Both the position numbers and the translations under genes were made by a program. This document shows, in pieces, positions 24,543-33,893 of a stretch of 64,000 nucleotides of DNA. The first letter of the stretch is position 1. Each line of letters opens with the position of its first letter. A model generated the notes under the pieces. That model did no database searches and was not told the origin of the DNA. It saw nothing but the letters and a program-made list of their open reading frames with translations. The stretch is taken from assembly GCF_024753135.1 (NCBI RefSeq), contig NZ_JANUGP010000010.1:1-64000 (forward strand), in the 5' to 3' direction. This stretch comes from Streptomyces pyxinicus (GTDB taxonomy: Bacteria > Actinomycetota > Actinomycetes > Streptomycetales > Streptomycetaceae).

Positions 24543-26961
24543 CCGTCACCCGCTGCGTGGCGCCCGCCGTGCCCCGCAGGTCACCGAAGCCCAGCGTCAG
24601 CGCCGCACCCGTACCCGACGACACGAGCGTGCCCGGCGCGGACGTCACCGCCGTCACCGCCCGCCGCCAGGTCACCGTGAGCGAGGCACGCATCCGCATC
24701 GGATCGCTCACTCCGATCACGGCGGTGCCGTCCTGCCGCTCGCTGATCATCACGCAGCACGGATCGCTCGCCGTGAGCGTTCCGACCGTTCCGCCGAACC
24801 AGAAATTGACACCGGTGAAGCCGAGCGAAGGGACCGAAACGCCCTGCTGGTCGTCGGTGTTGGCGAGCACGGTCAGCCAGCCGGTGTCCGCGGCCCGCGC
24901 CTTCGTCCGGTCGGCGCTCGCGCCCGGCAGCAGCTGGTAGGCGTACGTCGCGTTCACCGGAGCGGTGCCGTGATCGACGTACAGCGTCAGGTACCTGCGG
25001 TGCAGCACGGTGGCCGAGCCGCCCTTGTTGATCGTGCTCCAGCTGCCGTCGCGGACCTCGCGCAGCGCCCGCACGGTCGCGCCGCCGGCCGGGAAGACGT
25101 AACCGCCGTGCCCGCCGAGATGCGCCCAGCGCGCCCCGGTGAGCGTCTTCGACCACGGAGAGGACGTGGGCTGGGCGGTGTCGTCCACGGTGAGCGGGGC
25201 GCCACCGGTCGAGCCGAGGTTGCGGTTGTCGACGGTCGTCTCCACGGCGGCGCCGTCGGTGCAGGAGATGCCCGCGCCCAGACACACGACCGTGTCGTCC
25301 AGGAAGAACCACGACTTCTTCGCCACCAGCGTCGACTGGAGGCCCTTGAGGTACTGCCCGACGGCGGCCCGCTGCCCGTCCGTCGCGCCGCCCACCCAGT
25401 TCACGTCGGGCATCGCCGCACCCCAGTCACCGCCGGCCGCGTCGGCCAGCGCCTTGCGGGAGACGGTCGTGCCGGGCAGCCGGTACGGGTCGACGGTGGG
25501 CCAGAACGCGTCGCTGTACTGCCCGTTGGCGAAGGTGTCGCCCCACCAGTACAGCATCCCGGAACCGGTGTGCCAGCCGCGCAGGTTCTCGCCGTTGCCG
25601 GTCTCGTAATAGGTGGTCCTGCGGTCCGCCATGCTCAGCGCGGCCGCCCAGCCGGGCCGCCGGTGGGTGGCCCGCGCCATGGACGGGAACAGCCGGTGCC
25701 CGGTCGGCTCGGCGACCGCGCTCACCGACCCGTCGTCCCGCACGCTCATGAGCCGGGCCAGCTGCGGCAGACCCAGCACCGGGTCGGCGAGCGGCGGACT
25801 GTAGTAGTCGCGCTGCGTCCAGCCCTTGACCAGACCGCGCCAGCGGGTGTTCTCCGCCGCGCTCGCGCCCTGCCCCAGCAGCACGATCGAGGCGAGGATC
25901 GGATGGCCGCGCAGATGGTCGTCCTGCTGGACCGCGTCGGGGTCGGCCGCCGAGACCCCCCGGCTGACCGCCCGCCCGGACACGCCGTCCATGACCAGCC
26001 CGTTGTAGAGGAAGGGCGCCCAGGCATGCTCCACCGCGTCGAACACGGTCTGCCGGCCGGCGTCGGTCACCTCCCACGGGGACCCGGCGAGCAGCGCGAA
26101 CAGCAGCCCGAGGCCGCCCAGCAGCACCGAGCCGTACGAACCGGTGTACGGCACCGAGGTGTGCTGCACGAAGGAGCCGTCGGCGTACAGGCCGTCGCCC
26201 GAGGTGACGTACGGGAAGACGGGGGACAGGGCGTCGCGGGCCAGCGCCACCTTGGCCGCGCTCGCCCCGACGATCCCGCGCAGCGCCAGCACCCGGCACA
26301 GGTCGACCCGGTTGGCGCCGGTGCTCGTCCCGGAGTAGCTGCCCACCGCCGAGTCGGGCACGAAGTGGTCCACGGCGGCGCGGTAGTTCGCGAGCTGCGT
26401 GGCCGACAGGGTGTCGTACATCAGCACGCACACGTCCAGCAGCGCCTGCGGGGCGCCGATCTGCCAGCTGTACCAGTTGCCGTACCGGGTCTGCCCGGCG
26501 TTGTAGACGTCGTCGTGGAGATGGTCGAGCCCGGTATGGATCGCGTCCCGCACGGCCGTGCTCCCGGTGAGACCGGTACCGGGCTGGCAGTAGGCCTGCG
26601 CCAGGGTGCTCAGCCGGGTGTAGCTGGTGTTCATGTTGCCCGAGTAGCCGTACGACTCCTGGTCCGTGTCCGGGTCGGGGTCGGCGTAGCCGAGGTCGGG
26701 CCACAGGGAGCCGGCGGTGGGGGACATGGTGGACAGGTACCGGTTCGCCGTGCTGCCGAGGGCGGCCAGCCGGGACGCGAACGGCTCGGCGGTGGGGCTG
26801 AACCCCTCGCCCAGGATCAGGGCGCGCCACTTCGCCCGCAGGGCCGCGAACGCGTCCGCCGCCGCGAACGCCCGGGTGCCCATGCCCATGTCCATGCCCA
26901 GGGCGAGGGCGGTGCCGGAGCAGACGGCCAGAAAACCACGACGGGACCAGGGAGTCGTCAT
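24529..26961 (-). CDS. Secreted polysaccharide lyase family 8 (hyaluronate/chondroitin/xanthan lyase type)
   Basis: 810-aa exported lyase that cleaves acidic polysaccharides by beta-elimination. A Tat signal (WSRRGFLAVCSGTALALGM) directs export of the folded protein. The N-terminal alpha/alpha toroid contains GNWYSWQIGAPQALLD (catalytic Asn) and VQHTSVPYTGSYGSVLLGG (His and Tyr); then come PL8 beta-sandwich segments such as NGENLRGWHTGSGMLYWWGD and FFLDDTVVCLGAGI. Start ATG 26959-26961 begins the Tat signal. The upstream region has an inverted repeat that may be its operator. The precise polymer cannot be assigned. Confidence 0.92.
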   Translation of the reverse strand: MTTPWSRRGFLAVCSGTALALGMDMGMGTRAFAAADAFAALRAKWRALILGEGFSPTAEPFASRLAALGSTANRYLSTMSPTAGSLWPDLGYADPDPDTDQESYGYSGNMNTSYTRLSTLAQAYCQPGTGLTGSTAVRDAIHTGLDHLHDDVYNAGQTRYGNWYSWQIGAPQALLDVCVLMYDTLSATQLANYRAAVDHFVPDSAVGSYSGTSTGANRVDLCRVLALRGIVGASAAKVALARDALSPVFPYVTSGDGLYADGSFVQHTSVPYTGSYGSVLLGGLGLLFALLAGSPWEVTDAGRQTVFDAVEHAWAPFLYNGLVMDGVSGRAVSRGVSAADPDAVQQDDHLRGHPILASIVLLGQGASAAENTRWRGLVKGWTQRDYYSPPLADPVLGLPQLARLMSVRDDGSVSAVAEPTGHRLFPSMARATHRRPGWAAALSMADRRTTYYETGNGENLRGWHTGSGMLYWWGDTFANGQYSDAFWPTVDPYRLPGTTVSRKALADAAGGDWGAAMPDVNWVGGATDGQRAAVGQYLKGLQSTLVAKKSWFFLDDTVVCLGAGISCTDGAAVETTVDNRNLGSTGGAPLTVDDTAQPTSSPWSKTLTGARWAHLGGHGGYVFPAGGATVRALREVRDGSWSTINKGGSATVLHRRYLTLYVDHGTAPVNATYAYQLLPGASADRTKARAADTGWLTVLANTDDQQGVSVPSLGFTGVNFWFGGTVGTLTASDPCCVMISERQDGTAVIGVSDPMRMRASLTVTWRRAVTAVTSAPGTLVSSGTGAALTLGFGDLRGTAGATQRVTVRLD

Positions 26962-26989
26962 GACGGCGGTTTCTAGCATGCGGGTAATC

Positions 26990-27023
26990 AAACGCTCAAT
27001 AGTTCTTTCCGAGTTGAGCGTTT
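26990..27023. promoter_or_regulatory. Inverted repeat upstream of the PL8 lyase gene
   Basis: Arms AAACGCTCAA (26990-26999) and TTGAGCGTTT (27014-27023) are perfect complements separated by 14 nt, 28 nt before the lyase ATG and about 65 nt before the divergent flavin reductase. Arm length and position fit a repressor or activator operator for inducible polysaccharide degradation. Confidence 0.6.
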
Positions 27024-27089
27024 CGATCGTGCCGAGGGTTTCGCGGCGACAGGGGGTTCGCGGGCGGTCCGTCCGGGCAGACGGTCGGC

Positions 27090-27599
27090 ATGGACGGCTC
27101 CGACAGCTCCGACGGCTCCTGCGACTACGACGGCTTCTTCGACCGGCTGAACCCGGAGATGTGCGTGGTCACGGCCGTGGCCGACGGTGAACGCGCGGGC
27201 TGCCTGGTCGGCTTCGCCTCCCAGTGCTCCATCCACCCACCCCGGTTCACCGTCTGGCTGTCCAAGGCCAACCGCACCTACCGCGTCGCCCGCGCCGCCC
27301 ACCACCTCGCCGTCCACCTGCTCACCCCGGACCAGCGGGGGCTCGCCGAACTCTTCGGGGGCGAGAGCGGCGACGACACCGACAAGTTCGCGCGGGTGCC
27401 CTGGCACGAGGGGCCCGGCGGCACGGCCGTACTGACCGACGCGGCGGCCTGGTTCGCCGGCACCGTCCTGCACCGCACCGACGGCGGCGACCACGTCGGC
27501 TTCCTCCTCGACCCGCTGCACGCCGAGGCCACCGACCGCGACGGACCGCTGCTACGACTCTCCGACACCCACGGCATCGAGGCGGGCCACGCGCCCTAG
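27090..27599 (+). CDS. Flavin reductase-like FMN-binding protein
   Basis: 169-aa split-barrel protein of the flavin-reductase/HpaC-like family: NPEMCVVTAVADGERAGCLV, then GFASQCSIHPPRFTVWLSKAN (the FMN-contact stretch), TYRVARAAHHLAVHLL and a dimer-forming C-terminal part. Usually supplies reduced flavin or binds FMN as an oxidoreductase. No operon partner; divergent from the lyase and convergent with the PP2C gene. No clear ribosome site before the ATG. Confidence 0.8.
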   Translation: MDGSDSSDGSCDYDGFFDRLNPEMCVVTAVADGERAGCLVGFASQCSIHPPRFTVWLSKANRTYRVARAAHHLAVHLLTPDQRGLAELFGGESGDDTDKFARVPWHEGPGGTAVLTDAAAWFAGTVLHRTDGGDHVGFLLDPLHAEATDRDGPLLRLSDTHGIEAGHAP

Positions 27600-27618
27600 A
27601 CCCGGCACGGGAGGGGAA

Positions 27619-30111
27619 TCAGCCCGGGCCGTGACCGTCGTCGCCGTCCGTCGCGTCACCCTCCGACGGCATCCGGATGTCCAGCACACACACGTCGTCG
27701 CGTCGCGCGTCGTCGAGCATCTCGCTCAGCAGGGTCTCCAGCGAGCCGGACCCGCTCCGGCCGTGGCCGCGCACCGCCTCCGCGAGCCGGGCCAGACCGC
27801 CGTCCAGTCCCTCGCCGGGCCGCTCCACCAGCCCGTCGGTGTAGAGCAGCAGCCGGTCGCCGGGTTCCAGACGCAGCTCCGCCGACTCGTAGACGGCGGT
27901 CCCGCTCGCGCCCAGCAGCATGCCGCGCGGACGCTCCAGGTAGCGGGCCACGCCGCCGCGCAGCAGCAGCGGGGGCAGATGCCCGGCCTGCGCCCAGGCC
28001 AGCAGCCGGTCGGCGGGGTCGTAACGGGCCAGGACCATGGTCGTCGTGTTCCGGCTGTCGCGGGAGTGCAGCAGCAGCCGGTTGAGCCGCGCCAGCGCCC
28101 CGGTCAGTGAGGACCCGGTACTGACCATGCCCTTCGCGGTGAACCGCAGCTGCGCCATGGTGGCGACCGCGCCGATGCCGTGCCCCGCCACGTCACCGAC
28201 GACGAACAGGGCGTCGTAGTCGGACAGTTCGACCGCGCTGAACCAGTCGCCGCCGACGTGGATGCCGGTCTGCGAGGGCAGGTAGGCGACCTCGACGCGC
28301 AGCCCGGCGAGCCGGACCGGCTTGCTCGGCAGCGGCAGCAGGGCGTGCTGGAGCCGGCCCGCGAGCGCCCGCTCGGCCTGGAGGACACCCCGTTGCAGCA
28401 GCATCGCGCGCTCGCTCTCCACCAGCGCCAGTTCCGCGCTGCGCTGAGCGGTCAGGTCCTGCACGAAGCCGTGCACCTCGACCGGGGTGCCGTCCTGGGC
28501 GGTGACGGCCTCCGCGACGATGCGCAGATGCCGTACGCTCTCGCGCGCGTCGACGCGGAACGGCATGTCGCAGGCCTCGGCCCGCTCGACGAGTCCGTGG
28601 ACGGCGCGCGTCAGGGGCCCGGCGTCCTCCGGTACGGCCAGTTCCGGCACCCGCTCCAGCGGCAGCGGACCGCCCGCCGGATCCAGGCCCAGCACCGTGT
28701 AGGCCTGCGTGGACCAGGAGATCTCCTCGGTGACCAGGTTCCAGTTCGCCCAGCCGAGGTTGCCGAGCCGCTGCACGTCGGCCAGCCGCTGTTCCTGGCG
28801 CTCCGCCGGGTCGTACCGCAGCCAGGTCACCAGCAGGCCGTCCCCGAGCCGGGCGGCCCGCACCGAGTAGGTGGCGGTGACGGGCAGTCCGTCGGCCGTG
28901 TCCTGGTAGGCGAACGGCTCGCCCTCGAACGGCTCGCCCGTCTCCAGCGCGTGCAGGTAGCCCTGCCACAGCGACTCGCCCGCCACGGACGGGTAACTCT
29001 CCAGGACGTGGCCGCCCACCATGTCCCGGCCGGTGCGGCCGAACACGTCGACCGCCTCGGCGGTGGCGGCGTCGATGCGGTAGTCCTCCACCGCTCCGGA
29101 CGGCCCGCGCAGCGGCGTCAGCAGGATCGCCGCCCGGGGCAGCGCGTCGAGCACCGCCTGCACGGCCCGTACGGTGCCGCCCTCGGCCGGGTCGTCCCGC
29201 GCGGCGTCGAAGGCCCGCAGCCGGCCGGCGCACAGCCGGGCCGTCGCCCGCAGCAGCGCCCGCTCGTGCGGTGCGAACGGCCCGCCGTGCCGGCGCAGCA
29301 CCCCGAGGGCGACCCCGGCGCGTGCCCCGCCCGGCACCGGCAGCCACACCCGGGAGCGCCACCGCTCGTCGGGTACGCCCGCCAGCACGTACCGGTCCCG
29401 GTCGGACGCGAAGTCCTCCAGCCAGCACGGCTCGCCGGACTCCAGGGCGCACAGCGCGGGCACACCGCTCAGCGGAGGCACCTGACGCCACTGGGCGGCG
29501 AAGGTGGCGTCGACGCCGGCGTGTCCGATCAGCGCGAGGCCGCCCTCGGGCAGCCGCTCGTAGAGCAGTACGGCGTCGGCCCGCGCCTCGGCGCGCAGCT
29601 GTTCCAGCAGGCAGTCGGCCAGTTCCCGGGGCGAGTGGACGCGGAGCAGCTCCCGGCCGATCCGCGCGGGTACGTCGGCCGGGTCCATGGTCCCGGCCGG
29701 GGGCCGGCCGGAGCCGTCGGCAGCGTGGGCCGGGCAGGTTTCCGGGGCCGGCGCGGGTGCGGCGGGCTGTGGTGCGGGTGCGGGTGCGGGTGCGGGTGCG
29801 GGTGCGGGTGTGGATGCGGGTGCGGCGGGTTGCGGTGCGGGCGGTCGCAGGGCGCCGAGCGTGAGCCAGCACTGTTCGAGGAGGGTGCGGTTGCCGTCCT
29901 TGGCACGCCGCAGCAGTTCCTCCTGGGCGGCGTCCGGGGTGCATCCGGTGGCCGCCATGAGCATGCCCTTGGCGCGCTCCACCACCGCCGAGGCCGACGC
30001 CAGGTCCCGCAGTCGTTCCAGTTCAGCGCGCTGGCGTGCCACGACCCCGGCCAGGGCCGCGAGGTCGGCGCCGATGCCGTGGTCCGTCGGATGCACGGGC
30101 TCGCTCGTCAC
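27619..30111 (-). CDS. Multidomain PP2C (SpoIIE-type) phosphatase with ANTAR, GAF and PAS domains
   Basis: 830-aa signalling phosphatase. Order: ANTAR-like RNA-binding helices (~20-85, VVERAKGMLMAATGCTPDAA), a Pro-Ala linker encoded by a hexanucleotide repeat, a GAF domain (~150-310), two PAS-like domains (~320-560; GNLGWANWNLVTEEISWSTQ in the second) and a SpoIIE PP2C domain (~590-815) with VGGDWFSAVELSD, VVGDVAGHGIGAVATMAQLR, ARAGHLPPLLL and YTDGLVERPGEGLDGGLARL. Such proteins control anti-anti-sigma factors of SigB/SigF-like systems. GTG at 30111 is preferred by the protein pattern; a GTG at 30147 is possible. Confidence 0.87.
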   Translation of the reverse strand: MTSEPVHPTDHGIGADLAALAGVVARQRAELERLRDLASASAVVERAKGMLMAATGCTPDAAQEELLRRAKDGNRTLLEQCWLTLGALRPPAPQPAAPASTPAPAPAPAPAPAPQPAAPAPAPETCPAHAADGSGRPPAGTMDPADVPARIGRELLRVHSPRELADCLLEQLRAEARADAVLLYERLPEGGLALIGHAGVDATFAAQWRQVPPLSGVPALCALESGEPCWLEDFASDRDRYVLAGVPDERWRSRVWLPVPGGARAGVALGVLRRHGGPFAPHERALLRATARLCAGRLRAFDAARDDPAEGGTVRAVQAVLDALPRAAILLTPLRGPSGAVEDYRIDAATAEAVDVFGRTGRDMVGGHVLESYPSVAGESLWQGYLHALETGEPFEGEPFAYQDTADGLPVTATYSVRAARLGDGLLVTWLRYDPAERQEQRLADVQRLGNLGWANWNLVTEEISWSTQAYTVLGLDPAGGPLPLERVPELAVPEDAGPLTRAVHGLVERAEACDMPFRVDARESVRHLRIVAEAVTAQDGTPVEVHGFVQDLTAQRSAELALVESERAMLLQRGVLQAERALAGRLQHALLPLPSKPVRLAGLRVEVAYLPSQTGIHVGGDWFSAVELSDYDALFVVGDVAGHGIGAVATMAQLRFTAKGMVSTGSSLTGALARLNRLLLHSRDSRNTTTMVLARYDPADRLLAWAQAGHLPPLLLRGGVARYLERPRGMLLGASGTAVYESAELRLEPGDRLLLYTDGLVERPGEGLDGGLARLAEAVRGHGRSGSGSLETLLSEMLDDARRDDVCVLDIRMPSEGDATDGDDGHGPG
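29771..29824. repeat. GGTGCG hexanucleotide repeat inside the ANTAR-PP2C gene
   Basis: Six perfect GGTGCG units followed by three units of which two are degenerate; on the coding strand they encode Pro-Ala repeats of the linker. Slippage here would change linker length in steps of two residues without shifting the frame. Confidence 0.85.
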
Positions 30112-30187
30112 GCCCCGAGCATGGCACACCCGGGAGCGTTCGATCACTCGTCCGCCGGAGCGGGGAGGGCCGCGCGGTGGCGGCGGG

Positions 30188-30568
30188 TCAGCGGCTCGTG
30201 CCGCGGCCGGACAGCGCCTCGGTGACCGCGCGGACGCTGCGCGCGATGTGCTGCAACTGCATGATCTCGGCCGCGTACAGCTTGATGGTGTGCTCGATCA
30301 CCGACTCGGGCACGCCGAGCACCGGCAGTTCGGCGCGGGCCGTCTGCAGCGCGGTCCGGGCCACCCGGACCTCCTGCTGGACCTGGAGCTGCGCGTGCCG
30401 GGCCAGCAGCACGGGGTGCCGGATGAGGGCCGGGTAGCTGGCGTAGCGCGCGGGGATCAGCTCGCGCAGCCACTTGGCCGCCGAGCGCTCCCAGTCGTAG
30501 CTGCCCGGCGTCTTGACCTGGCAGGGCCAGTCCGGACTGATGCGCGTGCTGGTCAGGGTCATGATCAT
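30188..30568 (-). CDS. Conserved hypothetical helical protein
   Basis: 126-aa basic, mostly helical cytosolic protein: ISPDWPCQVKTPGSYDWERS, AAKWLRELIPARYASYPALI, then long helices RHAQLQVQQEVRVARTALQT and VIEHTIKLYAAEIMQLQHIA. I know no function; the style is that of streptomycete proteins linked to growth/development loci, which is weak evidence. ATG at 30568 with GGAAG upstream; a second ATG is two codons on. It follows a long AT-richer leader and ends 76 bp upstream of the PP2C gene on the same strand, so they may be cotranscribed. Confidence 0.72.
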   Translation of the reverse strand: MIMTLTSTRISPDWPCQVKTPGSYDWERSAAKWLRELIPARYASYPALIRHPVLLARHAQLQVQQEVRVARTALQTARAELPVLGVPESVIEHTIKLYAAEIMQLQHIARSVRAVTEALSGRGTSR

Positions 30569-30614
30569 CGCTTCCGGTGTGCGGCGTCGTGAGGGTGGTC
30601 CGACGGAATTCGGG

Positions 30615-30646
30615 GCGGCCCCGGCCTAGGGGATGGCCGGGGCCGC
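30615..30646 (-). terminator. Leader hairpin in front of the 126-aa gene
   Basis: Perfect 12-bp stem (GCGGCCCCGGCC / GGCCGGGGCCGC) with an 8-nt loop, 47 nt upstream of the start codon. Given the promoter-like sequence further upstream, it would lie in the untranslated leader and could act as an attenuator or stabilising hairpin. Confidence 0.6.
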
Positions 30647-30982
30647 CACGGGCGCGTCGCACAGTCGACGTGCCCCGGTACACCCCGTGCGCCGCCATGG
30701 GTAGGAGACGGCGGCACCTGGTGTCCGTTCGAGGACCCCGGGTGCCGGGGACCGGTGCGGCGTGCGGTGGTGCGGGCGCATGGGCGGTCCGTCGGCTTTC
30801 TCGGGGCGGTACGCGGAAGGAGATCCGCAGGTGCGGAACGTGCTCGCGATCGATCGGGCGCGATCCGTGAGCAGTATTTATATATGCCGTCCAGTTGGCA
30901 AGAGGTATGAAAACATTCATGCACCTTTTGTGGTGAATGGTCCCTGTCCGAGTGGGGGGAGACCGCAAGATCTTCACGAGTA

Positions 30983-31013
30983 CCCGGCGGTAGCTGAAGG
31001 ATCAACCGCCGGG
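30983..31013 (-). terminator. Terminator after the RpiR regulator gene
   Basis: Stem CCCGGCGGT / ACCGCCGGG (9 bp) with a 13-nt loop, starting 6 nt after the stop of the minus-strand regulator gene. Confidence 0.65.
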
Positions 31014-31018
31014 ATCGC

Positions 31019-31936
31019 TCACTCTCTGAGGAAGAACTGGTGCTGATCGGAGAGCTGCTCGTACTTCTCCAGCCGGGCCTGGGTGCGCTCCGGATCGGCG
31101 TCGGTCATGGCCTGGAGCAGCGCGGCGGCCAGCACCCCCGGCGCGGCGTAGCTGTCGAAGACCAGGCGCGAGCCGGTGCCGGTGGCGAAAGCGATGTCGG
31201 CCTCGTCGGCCAGCGGCCCCAGGGCCAGGTCGGTGACCAGGGCGACCTTCAGACCGGCGCCGCGCGCCACCCGGACCGCCTGCAGTGTCTCCTGCGAGTG
31301 CCGGGGCATCGCGAACGCCAGCACCCAGGTGCCGCCCGCCTCGCGGGCCTGGAGCAGTGTGTCGTAGGCGACGCTGCCGCCCCGGGTCACCAGCCGCACG
31401 TCCGGGTGGATCCGGCGCGCGGCGTACCCGAAGTACTCGGCGAGCGACACCGAGATCCTCAGGCCCAGCACGGTCAGCGGACTGGAGCGGGACAGTTCGC
31501 GGCCCAGGTGGATGACCCGGTCGGGGTCGGCGAAGTCGCGGCGCAGGTTCTCCAGGTTCTCGATCTCGGCGTCGACCGCCGCCTGGAGTTCGTTGGCCCG
31601 GTCCACGTAGCCGGGCCCGCCGGCGAACGTGCTCAGCGCGATCGACTGGAGCTTCTCGCGCAGCGCCGGATAGCCGCTGAAGCCCACGGCGGCGGCGAAG
31701 CGGGTCACGGAGGGCTGGCTGACCCCGACCCGGTCCGCCAGCTCGGTGATCGACAGGAACGCGGCCTCGGTGATGTGCTCGATCAGGTACTGCGCGATGC
31801 GCCGCTGCCCGGGCGACAGCCGCGGGCCGTCGAAGAGCTCGCGCAGCCGGGAGGTCGGGGAGGGCTCGGCCTCGGGCGCGGTCTTGCCCGACGTGATCGC
31901 TGACGCCTGTGCGCGGGCCTGCTGCGGCGAGGGCAC
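31019..31936 (-). CDS. RpiR/MurR-family transcriptional regulator (HTH plus SIS domain)
   Basis: 305-aa regulator. The N-terminal RpiR helix-turn-helix covers ~20-95 (LSPGQRRIAQYLIEHITEAA, then ITELADRVGVSQPSVTRFAA), and the SIS sugar-phosphate-binding domain ~125-270 (LTVLGLRISVSLAEYFGYAA, VTRGGSVAYDT, VLAFAMPRHSQETLQAVRVA). Members sense phosphosugars and control sugar or N-acetylhexosamine catabolism. GTG at 31936 is preferred because AAAAAGGAG lies 8 nt upstream; an in-frame GTG at 31966 is the alternative. No catabolic neighbour reveals the sugar. Confidence 0.86.
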   Translation of the reverse strand: MPSPQQARAQASAITSGKTAPEAEPSPTSRLRELFDGPRLSPGQRRIAQYLIEHITEAAFLSITELADRVGVSQPSVTRFAAAVGFSGYPALREKLQSIALSTFAGGPGYVDRANELQAAVDAEIENLENLRRDFADPDRVIHLGRELSRSSPLTVLGLRISVSLAEYFGYAARRIHPDVRLVTRGGSVAYDTLLQAREAGGTWVLAFAMPRHSQETLQAVRVARGAGLKVALVTDLALGPLADEADIAFATGTGSRLVFDSYAAPGVLAAALLQAMTDADPERTQARLEKYEQLSDQHQFFLRE

Positions 31937-32013
31937 CGGTCCGTCTCCTTTTTCTGCCACGAGCACTCAACATAGCCCACCGCCCACGGTGACCAGGGGG
32001 TTGAGGCAGGGCA

Positions 32014-33816
32014 TCAGCGCCGGTAGAGGCTGATCGAACGGCCCACGTCACCGACCGGACGGCTGCTGTCGATCAGCCGCGCCAGACCCCCGCGCGCCTT
32101 GGCGAGTGCCGAGTCCGACACCACCAGCAGACCGTGCACCCGGTTCGCCGGCACGGTGCGCGGATCGGCGGCGTGGATGCCGTAGGACGACGGCACCCCC
32201 GCGCCCTTGTAGACGAGCCACACCCGCTCGCCGGGGTACCGCTCGCGCAGCACGTCACCGAGCCTGCCCAGGTCCTGACCCCAGTCCACGTTGGAGTCGT
32301 GCAGCAGCAGGTGGGTGCGCGCGGGACCGCCGAACGCCTCGTTGGCGTACGGCAGGTAGTACGGGCACGTCCGCAGCGAACTCAGCGCCGCCCACAGCAC
32401 CAGCGCACCGGCGAGCGGTCGCGCCCACCGCCGCCCCGGTACGACCGCGCAGCCCGCCGCGACCGCCAGGAACACCGGCACGAACAGCGCGTACCGGGTG
32501 CCGAAGTCCCGGGTGCCGGTCATCGCCGCCGCCAGCAGGACCGCCGGCGGCAGCAGCAGATACGGCGCCGCCGGCCGCAGCCGCCGCAGCGCCACGGCCG
32601 TCACGGCACCGGCCGCGCCCAGCGCCAGCAGTCCGAGCGGTGTCTTCACCAGCAGTGCGGCCGGCAGGTAGTACCAGCGCGAACCCGTGTACAGGTGCCC
32701 GAAGAGGAAGCCCTGCCACGGCCGGCTCTCCAGCCCGAACTGCGCCCGCATCCCGGCCCGGTAGGCGGGCGGCATCGGCAGCAGGTCCACCAGGTGCCCG
32801 CGCAGGCCGTGCAGGGTGGGGACGGGTTCGGCGGGGGAGAAGCGCAGCCGGGGGTCGACGGCCAGATAGGCGGCCCAGACGACCGCGAGTGCCATGCCCA
32901 CGACGACACCGGCCGCCACCAGCCCGTCCGCCACCGGCCGCCACCAGTGCCCGGGCGCCGCCGTTCGCCACCAGGGTCCGGGCCCCGCCGCCAGCTCCCG
33001 GAGTCCGGGCGTCGCATCCCGCCACCCGATCCCGAGCGGCGCCGGCCGCCGACAGAGCGCGGACGCCCCCGTCGGCCACCGGAGCCCGGACGCCTCCGCC
33101 CCCCACCCGAACCCGCTCCCCACGCCCGCGCGCGCCCTCCGCACCGACACCACCGCCAGCCCCACCACCACCGGAACCGCCGCCAGCATGCTCATCTTGG
33201 TCGCCACGGCCGCCCCCAGCGCCGCCCCGGCGAGCGGCAGGCAACGTCCCGGGCGGCCCCGTGCCTTCCACGCCAGCCATACCGAGGTGAGGACGAAGCC
33301 GGTCGCCGGCATGTCCAGCGTGGCCAGGGAGCCGTGGGTGATCACGTCGGGATCGAAGGCGTACAGCGCGAGCGCCACCAGGCCGCCCGCCGTACCCGCG
33401 ACACCGCGCGCGAACGCGAAGGCGACCAGCCCGAACAGCAGGGTCAGCGCGATCACCGGCAGCCGCGCCCACAGCATCAGCCGTCCGGGGTCGTTGCCCG
33501 ACTCGTAGAGCAGGTGCCGGCCCACGTCGCCCTGGGTTCCGGTGTACGAGGGGTCGTAGTGCGGGTCCGCCACCGCCACGCCGGCCGCGATCAGCAGCTT
33601 GCCGAGCGGCGGGTGCTCCGGGTTGTAGCGCAGCCGGTGCGCGCGCAGGTAGTCGGTGGCCGTCGCCACGTACACCGGTTCGTCGATGGTCGGCGTCTGC
33701 TGAACGGCCGTGGTCACCATCACCGCCGCCATCTGCGCCAGCAGCAGCACCACAAGACAGGGCGTCAGCCGGCGCCGCGAGACCGTCCGCCGCGCGCGTG
33801 CCGTCAACCGCCCCAC
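32014..33816 (-). CDS. GT39-type membrane glycosyltransferase (ArnT/PMT-like)
   Basis: 600-aa polytopic membrane protein with about a dozen hydrophobic helices. The first outer loop has TIDEPVYVATATDYL and RYNPEHPPLGKLL, the acidic catalytic and substrate-contact motifs of the PMT/ArnT (GT-C) superfamily that use polyprenyl-phosphate sugars. ITHGSLATLDMPATGF is another family segment. A hydrophilic, Arg/Trp/Gly-rich insertion (~225-300) between helices is unusual. The C-terminal soluble part includes LLLHDSNVDWGQDLGRL. GTG start. Acceptor unknown. A second GT39-like gene lies 4 kb away. Confidence 0.83.
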   Translation of the reverse strand: MGRLTARARRTVSRRRLTPCLVVLLLAQMAAVMVTTAVQQTPTIDEPVYVATATDYLRAHRLRYNPEHPPLGKLLIAAGVAVADPHYDPSYTGTQGDVGRHLLYESGNDPGRLMLWARLPVIALTLLFGLVAFAFARGVAGTAGGLVALALYAFDPDVITHGSLATLDMPATGFVLTSVWLAWKARGRPGRCLPLAGAALGAAVATKMSMLAAVPVVVGLAVVSVRRARAGVGSGFGWGAEASGLRWPTGASALCRRPAPLGIGWRDATPGLRELAAGPGPWWRTAAPGHWWRPVADGLVAAGVVVGMALAVVWAAYLAVDPRLRFSPAEPVPTLHGLRGHLVDLLPMPPAYRAGMRAQFGLESRPWQGFLFGHLYTGSRWYYLPAALLVKTPLGLLALGAAGAVTAVALRRLRPAAPYLLLPPAVLLAAAMTGTRDFGTRYALFVPVFLAVAAGCAVVPGRRWARPLAGALVLWAALSSLRTCPYYLPYANEAFGGPARTHLLLHDSNVDWGQDLGRLGDVLRERYPGERVWLVYKGAGVPSSYGIHAADPRTVPANRVHGLLVVSDSALAKARGGLARLIDSSRPVGDVGRSISLYRR

Positions 33817-33893
33817 AAGGCCTCACCGTTCCCCGAGCACTGCGGGCGGACCCTCCGCCGCGCCCACGGGTACGGCCCGGGACCGGCCGGGGT

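Larger units (their letters stand above)
30569..31018. other. Gene-free regulatory region with AT-rich patch
   Basis: About 450 bases without a convincing gene. It contains a strong hairpin near the 126-aa gene (30615-30646), an unusually AT-rich patch at 30880-30930 (GTATTTATATATGCC) that looks like the promoter for that gene, and an imperfect inverted repeat at 30914-30939 (CATTCATGCAC / GTGGTGAATG). Minus-strand TTGCCA about 17 nt before AATACT could be the -35/-10 pair. Confidence 0.55.

Noticed and set aside
28180..30225. 681-aa plus-strand open frame
   Set aside because: Antisense shadow of the ANTAR-PP2C gene, rich in Arg/Gly/Gln with no domain.
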